Virus record (IMG/VR): IMGVR_UViG_3300004461_000434
Coordinates: 1-20,920 of that record
Reading direction: 5' to 3' (one strand)
Source of the DNA: a virus
DNA: 20,920 nt
Under the pieces are notes generated by a model. It was not told the DNA's origin. It worked only from the letters and a program-made list of their open reading frames with translations, and did not search any database. How positions within the stretch are numbered: the stretch's first letter is position 1; every line of letters begins with the position of its first letter. The translations under genes and the position numbers were made by a program. Shown here piece by piece: positions 7,593 through 13,253 of this stretch.

Positions 7593-8035
7593 GATACCTA
7601 TTTATTTTATGCGTGGCAACTCTTTTATTGACGGGGTGCGCAACACGTAAACAAAGGCGAGAACGTCGCGCACAACGCAAAATTGAGAGGGCAAAAGAAT
7701 TGGCGCCACACCGTTTTTTTATGGACACGGTGATTGTACATGACACAATTGTAATTGAAAACGTAACGGTTGACACTGTAACATCTATAAAATACCACGA
7801 CACTACGGTAATAATCAACAACGACCGAGTTGTTGCGCGCTACTTCTACGACACAACACGAATGGAAATCCATCACGATATACAATGCAAGGAGATTATA
7901 AAACCAATTGAGACGCGAGTAGTCACGGAGCAATTCAAGTTTTTAAACTTTTGGGAGAAAGGTTTGGGCGGTTGGAATTGGATCGTAGTAGTAGGCGCAG
8001 GCGTTTTATTGGGGTGGCGGTTAATTTATAAGTAA
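7589..8035 (+). CDS. Lipoprotein with C-terminal membrane helix; candidate unimolecular spanin
   Basis: The ATG in the ATGA overlap with the holin-like gene gives 148 residues. It begins with a lipoprotein signal (MRYLFILCVATLLLTGC); the lipobox is LTGC with Cys17, and residue +2 is Ala, which suits sorting to the outer membrane. A strongly basic segment (about 20-36) is followed by a beta-rich region full of Asp-Thr pairs (about 45-95) and then a hydrophobic helix at about 129-146. An outer-membrane lipid anchor at one end and an inner-membrane helix at the other is the architecture of u-spanins (phage T1 gp11 type, 131 aa), which fuse the two membranes in the last step of lysis. Its position directly after endolysin and holin-like genes agrees. 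The sequence itself does not show homology to T1 gp11. Confidence 0.65.
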   Translation: MRYLFILCVATLLLTGCATRKQRRERRAQRKIERAKELAPHRFFMDTVIVHDTIVIENVTVDTVTSIKYHDTTVIINNDRVVARYFYDTTRMEIHHDIQCKEIIKPIETRVVTEQFKFLNFWEKGLGGWNWIVVVGAGVLLGWRLIYK

Positions 8036-8158
8036 CCACCACAACCCAATTTGGACTATTTCAAATAACACCATAACAGAAACCCCCGCAAATTTAGTTT
8101 TAAACGGTTGGTGTTTCCCGTCCCCGAAAAACAGCCAAACAAGAATTGCAAAAATCAT
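8021..8158 (-). CDS. Very small membrane protein coupled to the HTH gene (45 aa)
   Basis: This minus-strand frame starts in an ATGA overlap with the stop of the HTH gene. Of its 45 residues, the first 11 (MIFAILVWLFF) and about 24-44 (AGVSVMVLFEIVQIGLWWLLI) are hydrophobic, with a short basic loop between. It looks like a one- or two-helix inner-membrane protein. The last 15 bp overlap the 3' end of the spanin-like gene tail to tail. Paired expression with a regulator apart from the lytic genes would fit a superinfection-exclusion or immunity role, but nothing in the sequence proves this. The coupling and the strongly hydrophobic composition are the reasons for believing in the gene. Confidence 0.5.
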   Translation of the reverse strand: MIFAILVWLFFGDGKHQPFKTKFAGVSVMVLFEIVQIGLWWLLIN

Positions 8159-8367
8159 TTGGATCCGCAAACGCAAATGTCGCAATTCCCGCAGCCTTTA
8201 GAGGTTCTAAATAGTTCGATATTCTCGAGGCAATAAACAACATGCCATTTCCCGAACTTTGTTTCTGTTTTCAATTTGTCCCGTTTACGTGTAACGCTTG
8301 ACGGGTTAACACCAATTATTTTCGCGAAGTGCGCGGGTATCAGTAATTCGTTTTCTTTTATTTCCAT
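8155..8367 (-). CDS. Small HTH DNA-binding protein (70 aa), minus strand
   Basis: From the ATG at 8367 the protein is 70 residues. A helix-turn-helix is readable at about residues 9-32 (LIPAHFAKIIGVNPSSVTRKRD: PAHFAKIIG as helix, NPSSVTRKRDKL as recognition helix), followed by a short beta wing. The end is rich in cysteine (GCGNCDICVCGSK, four Cys in the last 15 residues), which could bind metal. The frame is open upstream to a TTG, but the ATG is preferred because a minus-strand promoter lies just before it. It is one of only two minus-strand genes and faces the early operon across a shared promoter region, so it is a likely regulator of it. Confidence 0.7.
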   Translation of the reverse strand: MEIKENELLIPAHFAKIIGVNPSSVTRKRDKLKTETKFGKWHVVYCLENIELFRTSKGCGNCDICVCGSK

Positions 8368-8397
8368 GAAAGCAATTAACAAAAAAAAGTGCGTAAA

Positions 8398-8431
8398 CAA
8401 AAATAATTGCAATCATGTTTTGCATAACAAA
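8398..8431 (-). promoter_or_regulatory. Bacteroidetes-type promoter for the HTH gene
   Basis: On the minus strand TTTG (8431-8428) is followed after 22 bp by TATTTTTG (8405-8398), matching TTTG-N-TAnnTTTG. The spacer is at the long end. The predicted transcript begins near 8394 and has a leader of about 27 bases before the HTH start. The site overlaps the + strand promoter by 13 bp. Confidence 0.5.
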
Positions 8432-8442
8432 TATTTTTGCAT
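8418..8442 (+). promoter_or_regulatory. Operator-like direct repeat in the divergent promoter
   Basis: TTTTGCAT occurs at 8418-8425 and again at 8435-8442, 17 bp apart. The first copy covers the -33 element of the + strand promoter and the CAAA element of the minus promoter; the second touches the -7 element. A perfect palindrome ATTGCAAT lies at 8406-8413 next to the minus -7 element. These are candidate binding sites for the adjacent HTH protein. Confidence 0.45.
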
Positions 8443-8449
8443 AGCTTTG
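8419..8449 (+). promoter_or_regulatory. Bacteroidetes-type promoter of the early operon (leaderless)
   Basis: TTTG at 8419-8422, a 19-bp spacer, and TAGCTTTG at 8442-8449 give a full match to the Bacteroidetes -33/-7 form. The ATG of the first early gene begins 5 bases after the last base of the -7 element, so transcription is predicted to start at or one base before that ATG. Confidence 0.75.
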
Positions 8450-8453
8450 AGAC

Positions 8454-8732
8454 ATGGAAATAAAACAACTCATCCACGACGCCGCGCCGGTTTTGGCGGA
8501 CGTAATAAACAAAACCAACAGACCGAACCGTTTATGGTTGGCGAAATGGTTTTTGGAATTACCAAAAATAGAAGTGATTTGCCAAGAGAATTTCTTGAAG
8601 GAACTTTCACTTGATACGGGAATCGACATTGAAACATGTCGAGAGATAAAAAACGAATGGGTGTTGGACGAAACGAACGCGATTGATCAATGGGCGAAAA
8701 AAGTAGCGACAAGAACAAAACCGTTGACGTAA
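8454..8732 (+). CDS. First gene of the early operon, unknown function (92 aa)
   Basis: The 92-residue protein is predicted to be mainly helical, soluble and neutral to slightly acidic, without a recognised motif. It starts at the ATG placed directly after the -7 promoter element, so its message is predicted to be leaderless. The stop overlaps the start of the next gene (TAATG). As first gene under the regulated divergent promoter it is likely expressed early. Function unknown. Confidence 0.65.
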   Translation: MEIKQLIHDAAPVLADVINKTNRPNRLWLAKWFLELPKIEVICQENFLKELSLDTGIDIETCREIKNEWVLDETNAIDQWAKKVATRTKPLT

Positions 8733-8875
8733 TGGACGCAAAAGAATATTTCAAAGAACTACAAAAGCAAAGCGAGAAACCGGGGGGATTATTACGCCGG
8801 TTTATAAAAGCGGGCTTTAGCTTAGAGGAAAGAATGCTTGCAATGGGTAACAAACCACTTAAACCAATCAAATAA
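8732..8875 (+). CDS. Unknown small protein (47 aa)
   Basis: I use the ATG in the TAATG overlap with the preceding stop, giving 47 residues; a further upstream ATG at 8690 would lengthen the protein by 14 residues but would lie inside the preceding gene. The protein is charged and helical (MDAKEYFKELQKQSEKPGG, then LLRRFIKAGFSLEERMLAMG). No family is recognised. It is followed after 1 bp by the next early gene. Confidence 0.55.
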   Translation: MDAKEYFKELQKQSEKPGGLLRRFIKAGFSLEERMLAMGNKPLKPIK

Positions 8876-8876
8876 A

Positions 8877-9173
8877 ATGGATAAAAAAGAATTATTTCAA
8901 ATTGCTACATCGGTAAAAACAGCCGAGCAGCTAAAAGAGTTCGAGCCGAAAATAATAAAAGCGGTAACGGCAACGGTGGAAAGCGAGTTAATGCCGTTGC
9001 AATGGTTAGGGCACACCGACGTTCAATCCTTAGTGAATAAATGCGTAAACGCTTTCGCTGTTACATTACGGGATGAAATCGGAATCAGAGACGCCGAGTC
9101 CATGAAAATATTGGAGCGCGTGCGCATCGTATCAGAGAGAACAATCCAAAGGGACAAGCAAAAAACAAAATAA
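8877..9173 (+). CDS. Unknown helical early protein (98 aa)
   Basis: The ATG one base after the preceding stop gives 98 residues, predicted all-helical, with alternating charged and hydrophobic positions and a Lys/Arg-rich end (ERTIQRDKQKTK). No motif for an enzyme or for DNA binding is certain. It lies in a run of short early genes before the SSB-like gene, so a role in early takeover or DNA handling is possible but not shown. Confidence 0.6.
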   Translation: MDKKELFQIATSVKTAEQLKEFEPKIIKAVTATVESELMPLQWLGHTDVQSLVNKCVNAFAVTLRDEIGIRDAESMKILERVRIVSERTIQRDKQKTK

Positions 9174-9175
9174 CC

Positions 9176-9379
9176 ATGCAGCAATTTAAAGCGGAATACG
9201 TGTTGGGATATTACACAACGCAATTCGAAAAAAACAAACCAGGACAAGAGATCGAAACAATTTATGTCTCCGAGTTCCTGCGCGGTGCGCTAACTTTAGA
9301 GGGAATAAACAAAGAATGGCATAACATCGAAATTAAAACAGTTTTAAACGTTTCAGACTTTTGGGTCGACGTAGTATAA
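9176..9379 (+). CDS. Unknown early protein (67 aa)
   Basis: This short protein (MQQFKAEYVLGYYTTQFEK at the start) seems to be a small alpha/beta protein with alternating beta-like segments (IETIYVSEFLRG, then WHNIEIKTVLNVSDFWVDVV). It has no signal or membrane part. It begins 2 bp after the preceding gene and ends 26 bp before the SSB-like gene. I recognise no family. Confidence 0.6.
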   Translation: MQQFKAEYVLGYYTTQFEKNKPGQEIETIYVSEFLRGALTLEGINKEWHNIEIKTVLNVSDFWVDVV

Positions 9380-9405
9380 AAATTCACAATTAAACACAAA
9401 TTAAA

Positions 9406-10155
9406 ATGGCAAGAGGAATTACAATCGACACGGGGGTTTCGAATACGAAATACGTTAGAGTCTCACCGGACGGAAAATTCGTTCAACGAATTGGGTCAGC
9501 TATGACAAGCGAGGAACACGCGGCAAAGGATCACGAACGAACTAAGGACATAACAATCCGAACGCTAACAAAAGGACCTAACGAGGGAAAAATCGTTTGG
9601 GAACGTAAGATAAAAGAGTTTGAGGGGCAACTCGTGGACATAAGGTTCGACGACTCGGGAAACTACGGGGACGAATGGTCGTTAAGATTTGACGTAACAG
9701 AACCAGGAGCAGCGCCGGAGTTTATCAACTTACAGTTCAACGCGGATTCAGATATTGCAAATTCAATAGTTTTAAAAATGCCAAGCATAACGGATTTTGC
9801 ACAAGATATGCGCGTCATGGCGTACGCACTAGATACGGACCGAGAGGGTAACAAAATGGAATACGCACGTTTAGGGGTTGCGCTTTATGAGGGCGGAGCG
9901 GTTAAGGTATCGCCGTTTTTCACTAAGGACAACCCGGGAGGGATGCCGAAATGGAAAACAGTCACGGTCAACGGTAAAAAGGTGAAGGATAAAACCGACG
10001 CTTTGGAGTTTATCAAAAACATGATGTTGAACGAGATTTTACCAAAAGTTAAGGCGGTTGCACCAACTGAGCCGGAGCCAAAGCCGGAGGCAATTAAAGC
10101 GGTTGAACAGGCTTTTGGAGAGGGTGACGTGGCGAACGATGAATTGCCATTCTAA
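9406..10155 (+). CDS. Single-stranded-DNA-binding-like protein with SSB-type C-terminal tip
   Basis: The 249-residue protein has a beta-rich N-terminal and middle part (about 20-185, for example DITIRTLTKG, EGKIVWERKIKEFEG, YARLGVALYEGGAVKVSPFF), then a Pro/Glu-rich linker (about 217-232, PTEPEPKPEA). The last residues are GDVANDELPF, an acidic tip ending in Pro-Phe. Such a tip at the end of a disordered tail is the protein-docking signal of bacterial SSBs. It is therefore likely to bind ssDNA and to recruit replication or repair proteins. The body does not obviously match the Escherichia coli SSB fold, so the assignment rests on plan, tail and neighbourhood. Confidence 0.6.
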   Translation: MARGITIDTGVSNTKYVRVSPDGKFVQRIGSAMTSEEHAAKDHERTKDITIRTLTKGPNEGKIVWERKIKEFEGQLVDIRFDDSGNYGDEWSLRFDVTEPGAAPEFINLQFNADSDIANSIVLKMPSITDFAQDMRVMAYALDTDREGNKMEYARLGVALYEGGAVKVSPFFTKDNPGGMPKWKTVTVNGKKVKDKTDALEFIKNMMLNEILPKVKAVAPTEPEPKPEAIKAVEQAFGEGDVANDELPF

Positions 10156-10387
10156 AGTTTATTATTCGCCGGAATCATTGGATTGGTTCCGGCGTAATTA
10201 CAACGGCGAATGGAACCACGAAAAGTTTTGGATCATGTTTGATTGGTTGCAGAAACAAAAAAGGGGAATAAAAATACTATTCAAAAAAGAGAATTTACCA
10301 CTAATTCAATTCTACATTGACACGGTAAAAAACAAACCCGAATACGTGTGGGTCCAGGTAACAGGAAAGCACTTAAAAATAGGGTAA
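10139..10387 (+). CDS. Unknown early protein (82 aa)
   Basis: The start chosen overlaps the SSB-like gene by 17 bp (MNCHSKVYYSPESLDWFRRN); the frame is open further upstream inside that gene but would give an implausible overlap. The protein is aromatic- and Lys-rich, with helices and strands, for instance WNHEKFWIMFDWLQKQKRG. No family is recognised. It is the last protein gene before the structured RNA region and closes the early operon. Confidence 0.6.
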   Translation: MNCHSKVYYSPESLDWFRRNYNGEWNHEKFWIMFDWLQKQKRGIKILFKKENLPLIQFYIDTVKNKPEYVWVQVTGKHLKIG

Positions 10388-10399
10388 AGACATTAACGG

Positions 10400-10589
10400 G
10401 TTCGCGCTTTGCATGTTTCGAACGCTGCCCATTCAAAACAAATCGTGTAAACATGCAATCCGTGGGTGGTGTCAGAGCCTACCACGGAGCAAGAGATTAA
10501 GGATCGTGGTTGTTCCCTTAATCTCTAGTGACCGAGTGGTCACGTTTCAGCCGGAGGAATTGAGAAGCCTTTGACTATGTTAGATACTT
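10400..10589 (+). ncRNA. Candidate structured RNA with four consecutive hairpins
   Basis: The space after the early operon holds no gene but several perfect inverted repeats in a row: TGCATGTTT/AAACATGCA (10410-10418 with 10449-10457, 9 bp), TCCGTGG/CCACGGA (10459-10465 with 10482-10488, 7 bp), AGAGATTAAGG/CCTTAATCTCT (10492-10502 with 10516-10526, 11 bp) and GTGACC/GGTCAC closing a GAGT tetraloop (10528-10543). A rival pairing GTTCG/CGAAC (10400-10404 with 10419-10423) overlaps the first hairpin. An intrinsic terminator follows. The + strand is assumed because neighbours and terminator are on it. I know no matching RNA family; it could be a phage small RNA or a processed 3' region of the early transcript. 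Confidence 0.6.
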
Positions 10590-10599
10590 TATGAAAAAT

Positions 10600-10636
10600 A
10601 AAAACGCTTTTGGGGGTTCCTGGGAGCGTTTTTTGT
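10600..10636 (+). terminator. Intrinsic terminator after the structured RNA
   Basis: AAAAACGCT (10600-10608) pairs with AGCGTTTTT (10625-10633), a 9-bp stem around a 16-base loop, and the 3' side runs into a T tract. It would end the early operon together with the candidate RNA, and it isolates the next operon, which has its own promoter 30 bp further on. Confidence 0.75.
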
Positions 10637-10662
10637 TTATAAGCAAAAAAAAGTCCTCGCAT

Positions 10663-10674
10663 ACTTTGCAAAGT
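10663..10674. promoter_or_regulatory. Palindrome ACTTTGCAAAGT over the -33 element
   Basis: A perfect 12-bp palindrome covers the -33 element of the promoter that follows. A second inverted repeat, TCCTCGC (10654-10660) with GCGAGGA (10715-10721), encloses the whole promoter. Both are candidate regulator sites; the TTTGCA core is shared with the repeats in the divergent promoter. Confidence 0.4.
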
Positions 10675-10695
10675 AATTTGCTTTTTATACTTTTG
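10665..10695 (+). promoter_or_regulatory. Bacteroidetes-type promoter of the replication operon
   Basis: TTTG at 10665-10668, a 19-bp spacer and TACTTTTG at 10688-10695 match the -33/-7 form in full. Three bases later comes an ATGG (10699), so the transcript is predicted to start on that ATG. It drives the membrane protein, the ATPase and the operon behind them. Confidence 0.75.
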
Positions 10696-10698
10696 GGT

Positions 10699-10818
10699 AT
10701 GGAATCGCAACGGGGCGAGGAAATCAGATACAAATTAAGATGGAAACAAGAACAGAACCACAACACAAAAAACCAAATTGGGAGGTTTTCGCAATTTCGG
10801 TATTACTCACGGGATTAA
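10699..10818 (+). CDS. Leaderless short frame (39 aa), possible leader peptide
   Basis: The frame opens with the ATGG set 3 bases after the -7 promoter element, the same spacing as the VRR-NUC gene. It encodes 39 polar, Arg/Gln-rich residues (MESQRGEEIRYKLRWKQEQ at the start). The frame overlaps the first 79 bp of the next gene in another frame. It could be a real leaderless gene, a leader peptide that controls the next start, or chance. Only the promoter spacing supports it. Confidence 0.35.
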   Translation: MESQRGEEIRYKLRWKQEQNHNTKNQIGRFSQFRYYSRD

Positions 10819-11129
10819 TCATGTACAATTGCATGGGTAACGACGGCAACAAGTCACCCAAAAGCGAGTCAACAAAGAAAATCGAATGCTACGTACAAGC
10901 AAAGGAGATTGTAAAAAACAAACTTCGTTCACCGTCAACCGCAGAGTTCCCAGGGGCTTACGAATACGTCAAACATATTACAAAGATTGACGAAAACACG
11001 TTCGAAATCAATTCTTATGTGGATAGCCAAAACGGGTTCGGCGCCGTTGGTAGGTCGTTTTTTACAATTAGAATTGTTTATGCGAACGACGAATTGAGCT
11101 CATGGTCAAATTTTAAAATAAAAAAATAA
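10740..11129 (+). CDS. Membrane-anchored protein with a small C-terminal beta domain (129 aa)
   Basis: After a charged N-terminus there is one hydrophobic helix at about residues 15-31 (VFAISVLLTGLIMYNCM), then a linker and a domain from about 47 to 125. The domain contains the block AKEIVKNKLRSPSTAEFPG and SYVDSQNGFGAVGRSFFTIRIVY; this 'LKSPSTAEFP ... VDAQNSFGA' pattern recurs in small secreted or anchored proteins of bacteria and phages whose role is unknown to me. It is the first annotated gene after the promoter and overlaps the ATPase gene by one base (TAATG). Confidence 0.7.
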   Translation: METRTEPQHKKPNWEVFAISVLLTGLIMYNCMGNDGNKSPKSESTKKIECYVQAKEIVKNKLRSPSTAEFPGAYEYVKHITKIDENTFEINSYVDSQNGFGAVGRSFFTIRIVYANDELSSWSNFKIKK

Positions 11130-12316
11130 TGCAAATTCAAAGCGTAGAAATTCAGAATTTCAAGTCGATTAAAAACGTTGCAAAGCAATTAAACGGAAAC
11201 AACGTATTTTTGGTAGCACCAAACGGGATGGGTAAAACGTCTTTTATAGACGCGTGTTTTGGAGCGATGCCGGAACAGCCATTGAGAGACGGGGCGAAAA
11301 GTGGCAACGTAAAAATAAATATTGGAGACTACATAGTTGAGTTCAAGTTCTCAGCAAGGAGCCAAAAACCAAAAATGAACATTTTCGACGCCAACGGAAA
11401 CGCGCAAACAAAGCCAGCAACGTTGTTCAAAGAGTTATTCGGTGTTACAGACTTCAATATTGACACTTTCATAAATAAACCGGTATCAAAACAGATTGAT
11501 TTCATTAAAGAAATCACGGGGATTGATTGGTCCGACGTAGACGCGAGATTCAAAGAACTATACGACGAAAGACGATTCAAAAGTCGAGAGTTAAAAGAGC
11601 TAGAGGGCGAGATAGCAGGGCGCTTTTTTGATACCGAGATCAAACCGGTTGATGTTTCAGAAGTTACCGAGAGACTAAACGCCGCAATGAAGAACAATGC
11701 CAATATTGACCGCATAAACTCGGGAGTGGAAAACAAAATGGCGGAACGGGCATCGATAGCCGAGCAAATAAGAGTTTTAAACGAACGAGTGTTTGACCTC
11801 GACAACGAAATTTCAAAGGGTGAAACGTGGCTAAAAGACCACCAACAAACTCCGGTGTCGTCAATTCAAAAGGAACTAAACGAGGCGGCGGAACACAACG
11901 CAAGCATCCAAGAAAACACCAAAGTTGGAGAACTTAGGGACAAAGCCGGGACCGTAGCAACCGAGGTTGACGAAATCCAAAACGAAATGGACGAGATAAC
12001 AGAAGCCAAAAAACGAGAGTTGGAGAACACGCCATTGCCGGTTTCCGGATTGGAACTTGACGACGACAAATTGTTATTAGATGGATTACCGTTTAACGAT
12101 AACCAAATAAACACCGCCCGCAGAATCATTGCAGGCTTAGAACTTCAATTCCAACTTATGCAGGACGTGAAAATTGCAAGGTTCGACGGTTCATTGTTAG
12201 ACTCTAAAAACTTAAAAGAAGTGGAAGCCTGGGCAGAACAAAGAGGTATTCAACTATTTGTGGAACTTGTGGACCGTAACGGCGACGACTTGAAAATTGA
12301 GGTATGCGAAAAATAA
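11129..12316 (+). CDS. SMC/RecF/SbcC-like ATPase
   Basis: The 395-residue protein starts with the SMC/RecF-type N-terminal strand (IQSVEIQNFKSIKNV) and Walker A APNGMGKTS (residues 30-38). Residues about 140-310 are charged and helical, suited to a short coiled-coil arm. The C-terminal part has LPFNDNQINTARRIIAG (where an ABC signature would be expected), then VKIARFDGSLLDSKNLKEVEAW, the Walker B and D-loop region. The Glu normally next to the Walker B Asp is not seen (RFDGS), and the signature is not LSGGQ. The family binds DNA and changes shape with ATP; such phage proteins are usually placed in recombination or end processing. No nuclease partner of the SbcD type is in the window. Confidence 0.75.
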   Translation: MQIQSVEIQNFKSIKNVAKQLNGNNVFLVAPNGMGKTSFIDACFGAMPEQPLRDGAKSGNVKINIGDYIVEFKFSARSQKPKMNIFDANGNAQTKPATLFKELFGVTDFNIDTFINKPVSKQIDFIKEITGIDWSDVDARFKELYDERRFKSRELKELEGEIAGRFFDTEIKPVDVSEVTERLNAAMKNNANIDRINSGVENKMAERASIAEQIRVLNERVFDLDNEISKGETWLKDHQQTPVSSIQKELNEAAEHNASIQENTKVGELRDKAGTVATEVDEIQNEMDEITEAKKRELENTPLPVSGLELDDDKLLLDGLPFNDNQINTARRIIAGLELQFQLMQDVKIARFDGSLLDSKNLKEVEAWAEQRGIQLFVELVDRNGDDLKIEVCEK

Positions 12317-12561
12317 AAAAGCTAACAGAAAAGGAAAAACTAGAGCGTCGAGAATATGGCGCTCTAGTTAATGCCAGGATAACAGCTTTAAAAATCAGTA
12401 AAGTAGCATTGGCGGGATTCATAGGGATTAGACCGGACCAATTTTGGAGAATAACAGACGGGCAGCGCCCAACGTCTCCGGAGGTAAAAAAAGCAATTGC
12501 GGTTGTTTTTGAAGAATACGAGAAAGCAGAAAAGAGAATAAAAGAAAAAATATTTAAGTAA
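12304..12561 (+). CDS. Small HTH (Cro/XRE-like) protein (85 aa)
   Basis: The protein has a Lys/Glu-rich N-terminal arm, then a probable helix-turn-helix at about residues 29-58 (LKISKVALAGFIGIRPDQFWRITDGQRP), of the lambda-repressor-like kind: helix 2 'KVALAGFIGI', helix 3 'RPDQFWRITDG'. The C-terminal helix is strongly charged. It overlaps the ATPase gene by 13 bp and the next gene by one base. A transcription regulator or a small DNA-binding accessory protein is likely; its target cannot be told. Confidence 0.6.
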   Translation: MRKIKKLTEKEKLERREYGALVNARITALKISKVALAGFIGIRPDQFWRITDGQRPTSPEVKKAIAVVFEEYEKAEKRIKEKIFK

Positions 12562-12797
12562 TGAAAATCAAATTCACTCCCGAAATGACGGGACAACACA
12601 GGGTTCGAAATATAGGAGTCGGGCAAACAATCAACGGCGTTGCAATGATACAACAGACATACAAAGTTGTTGAGGTTTTGCCATCCGGTAAAGCTATGGT
12701 GTCTCTAGTTGACGACAACCGACGAGAACGGTTAACGGTCCGAGTAATGGAGCCGGAAATAATGACAATCGAGGAACTAGCGGATTTATGCAAGTGA
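12561..12797 (+). CDS. Unknown small beta-rich protein (78 aa)
   Basis: The chain alternates short strands (YKVVEVLPSGKAMVSLVDDN, then RERLTVRVMEPEIM) and ends in a short helix, suggesting a small beta-barrel or SH3-like fold. I recognise no family. It overlaps the HTH gene by one base and the next gene by 10 bp, so it is made from the same message. Confidence 0.6.
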   Translation: MKIKFTPEMTGQHRVRNIGVGQTINGVAMIQQTYKVVEVLPSGKAMVSLVDDNRRERLTVRVMEPEIMTIEELADLCK

Positions 12798-13054
12798 TTT
12801 ACTGCGGGGCGTTGCGTGTTCAAACGAACGCCCACATAAAACCGAGAGGGAAACGAAAAGTGGTACCGGAACACCTCAAAGAATATCGCAACGTCGATTG
12901 GTGCGTGTGGACAGGTGAGGACATCGAAGCATTAAACAAACGGGCGCACATGATTTCGATGATTTGCAAATTAACAGGAATTAAAAACCGTGAAGCAATC
13001 AAAATTGTGGCTATTGTCCACAAAAAAGCGGTTGGAAACACTAAAGTTTATTAA
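12788..13054 (+). CDS. Unknown basic protein (88 aa)
   Basis: A Lys/Arg-rich protein (RGKRKVVPEHLKEYRN) with a helical C-terminal half; the helix-loop-helix at about residues 55-78 (MISMICKLTGIKNREAIKIVAIV) may be a DNA-binding element. No family recognised. It lies between two small unknown genes upstream of the helicase and overlaps its upstream neighbour by 10 bp. Confidence 0.55.
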   Translation: MQVIYCGALRVQTNAHIKPRGKRKVVPEHLKEYRNVDWCVWTGEDIEALNKRAHMISMICKLTGIKNREAIKIVAIVHKKAVGNTKVY

Positions 13055-13055
13055 A

Positions 13056-13253
13056 ATGAACAACGCGACACAATACCACGTCATCGGAGAGGGTAAACGG
13101 ATCATCTATTTTCTACGCCACGAAATTACCGCAGAAGAACGGGCGCGAGTGATAACGAGACAGGGTCACCGAGAATCCGGAACACTCATGCCGGACGACA
13201 TTTTCAAGAAGTTTAAAGAATGGATCAAACAGGATAACAGGTTTAAAAAATGA
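13056..13253 (+). CDS. Unknown small protein before the helicase (65 aa)
   Basis: The ATG one base after the preceding stop is chosen (MNNATQYHVIGEGKRIIYFL); the frame is open for 66 bp upstream, within the previous gene. The protein is basic, with a short strand region and a C-terminal helix (MPDDIFKKFKEWIKQDNRF). No motif is recognised. Its stop overlaps the helicase start (ATGA), so both are probably translated together. Confidence 0.6.
   Translation: MNNATQYHVIGEGKRIIYFLRHEITAEERARVITRQGHRESGTLMPDDIFKKFKEWIKQDNRFKK

Noticed and set aside
10400-10550. tRNA or tmRNA in the structured region
   Set aside because: No acceptor stem, anticodon arm, T arm or tag frame can be placed; the four stems are consecutive and not in a cloverleaf.
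10591-10698. Open frame beginning at 10591 that continues into the 39-codon frame
   Set aside because: It runs across the terminator stem and the promoter; only the part from 10699 has any support.
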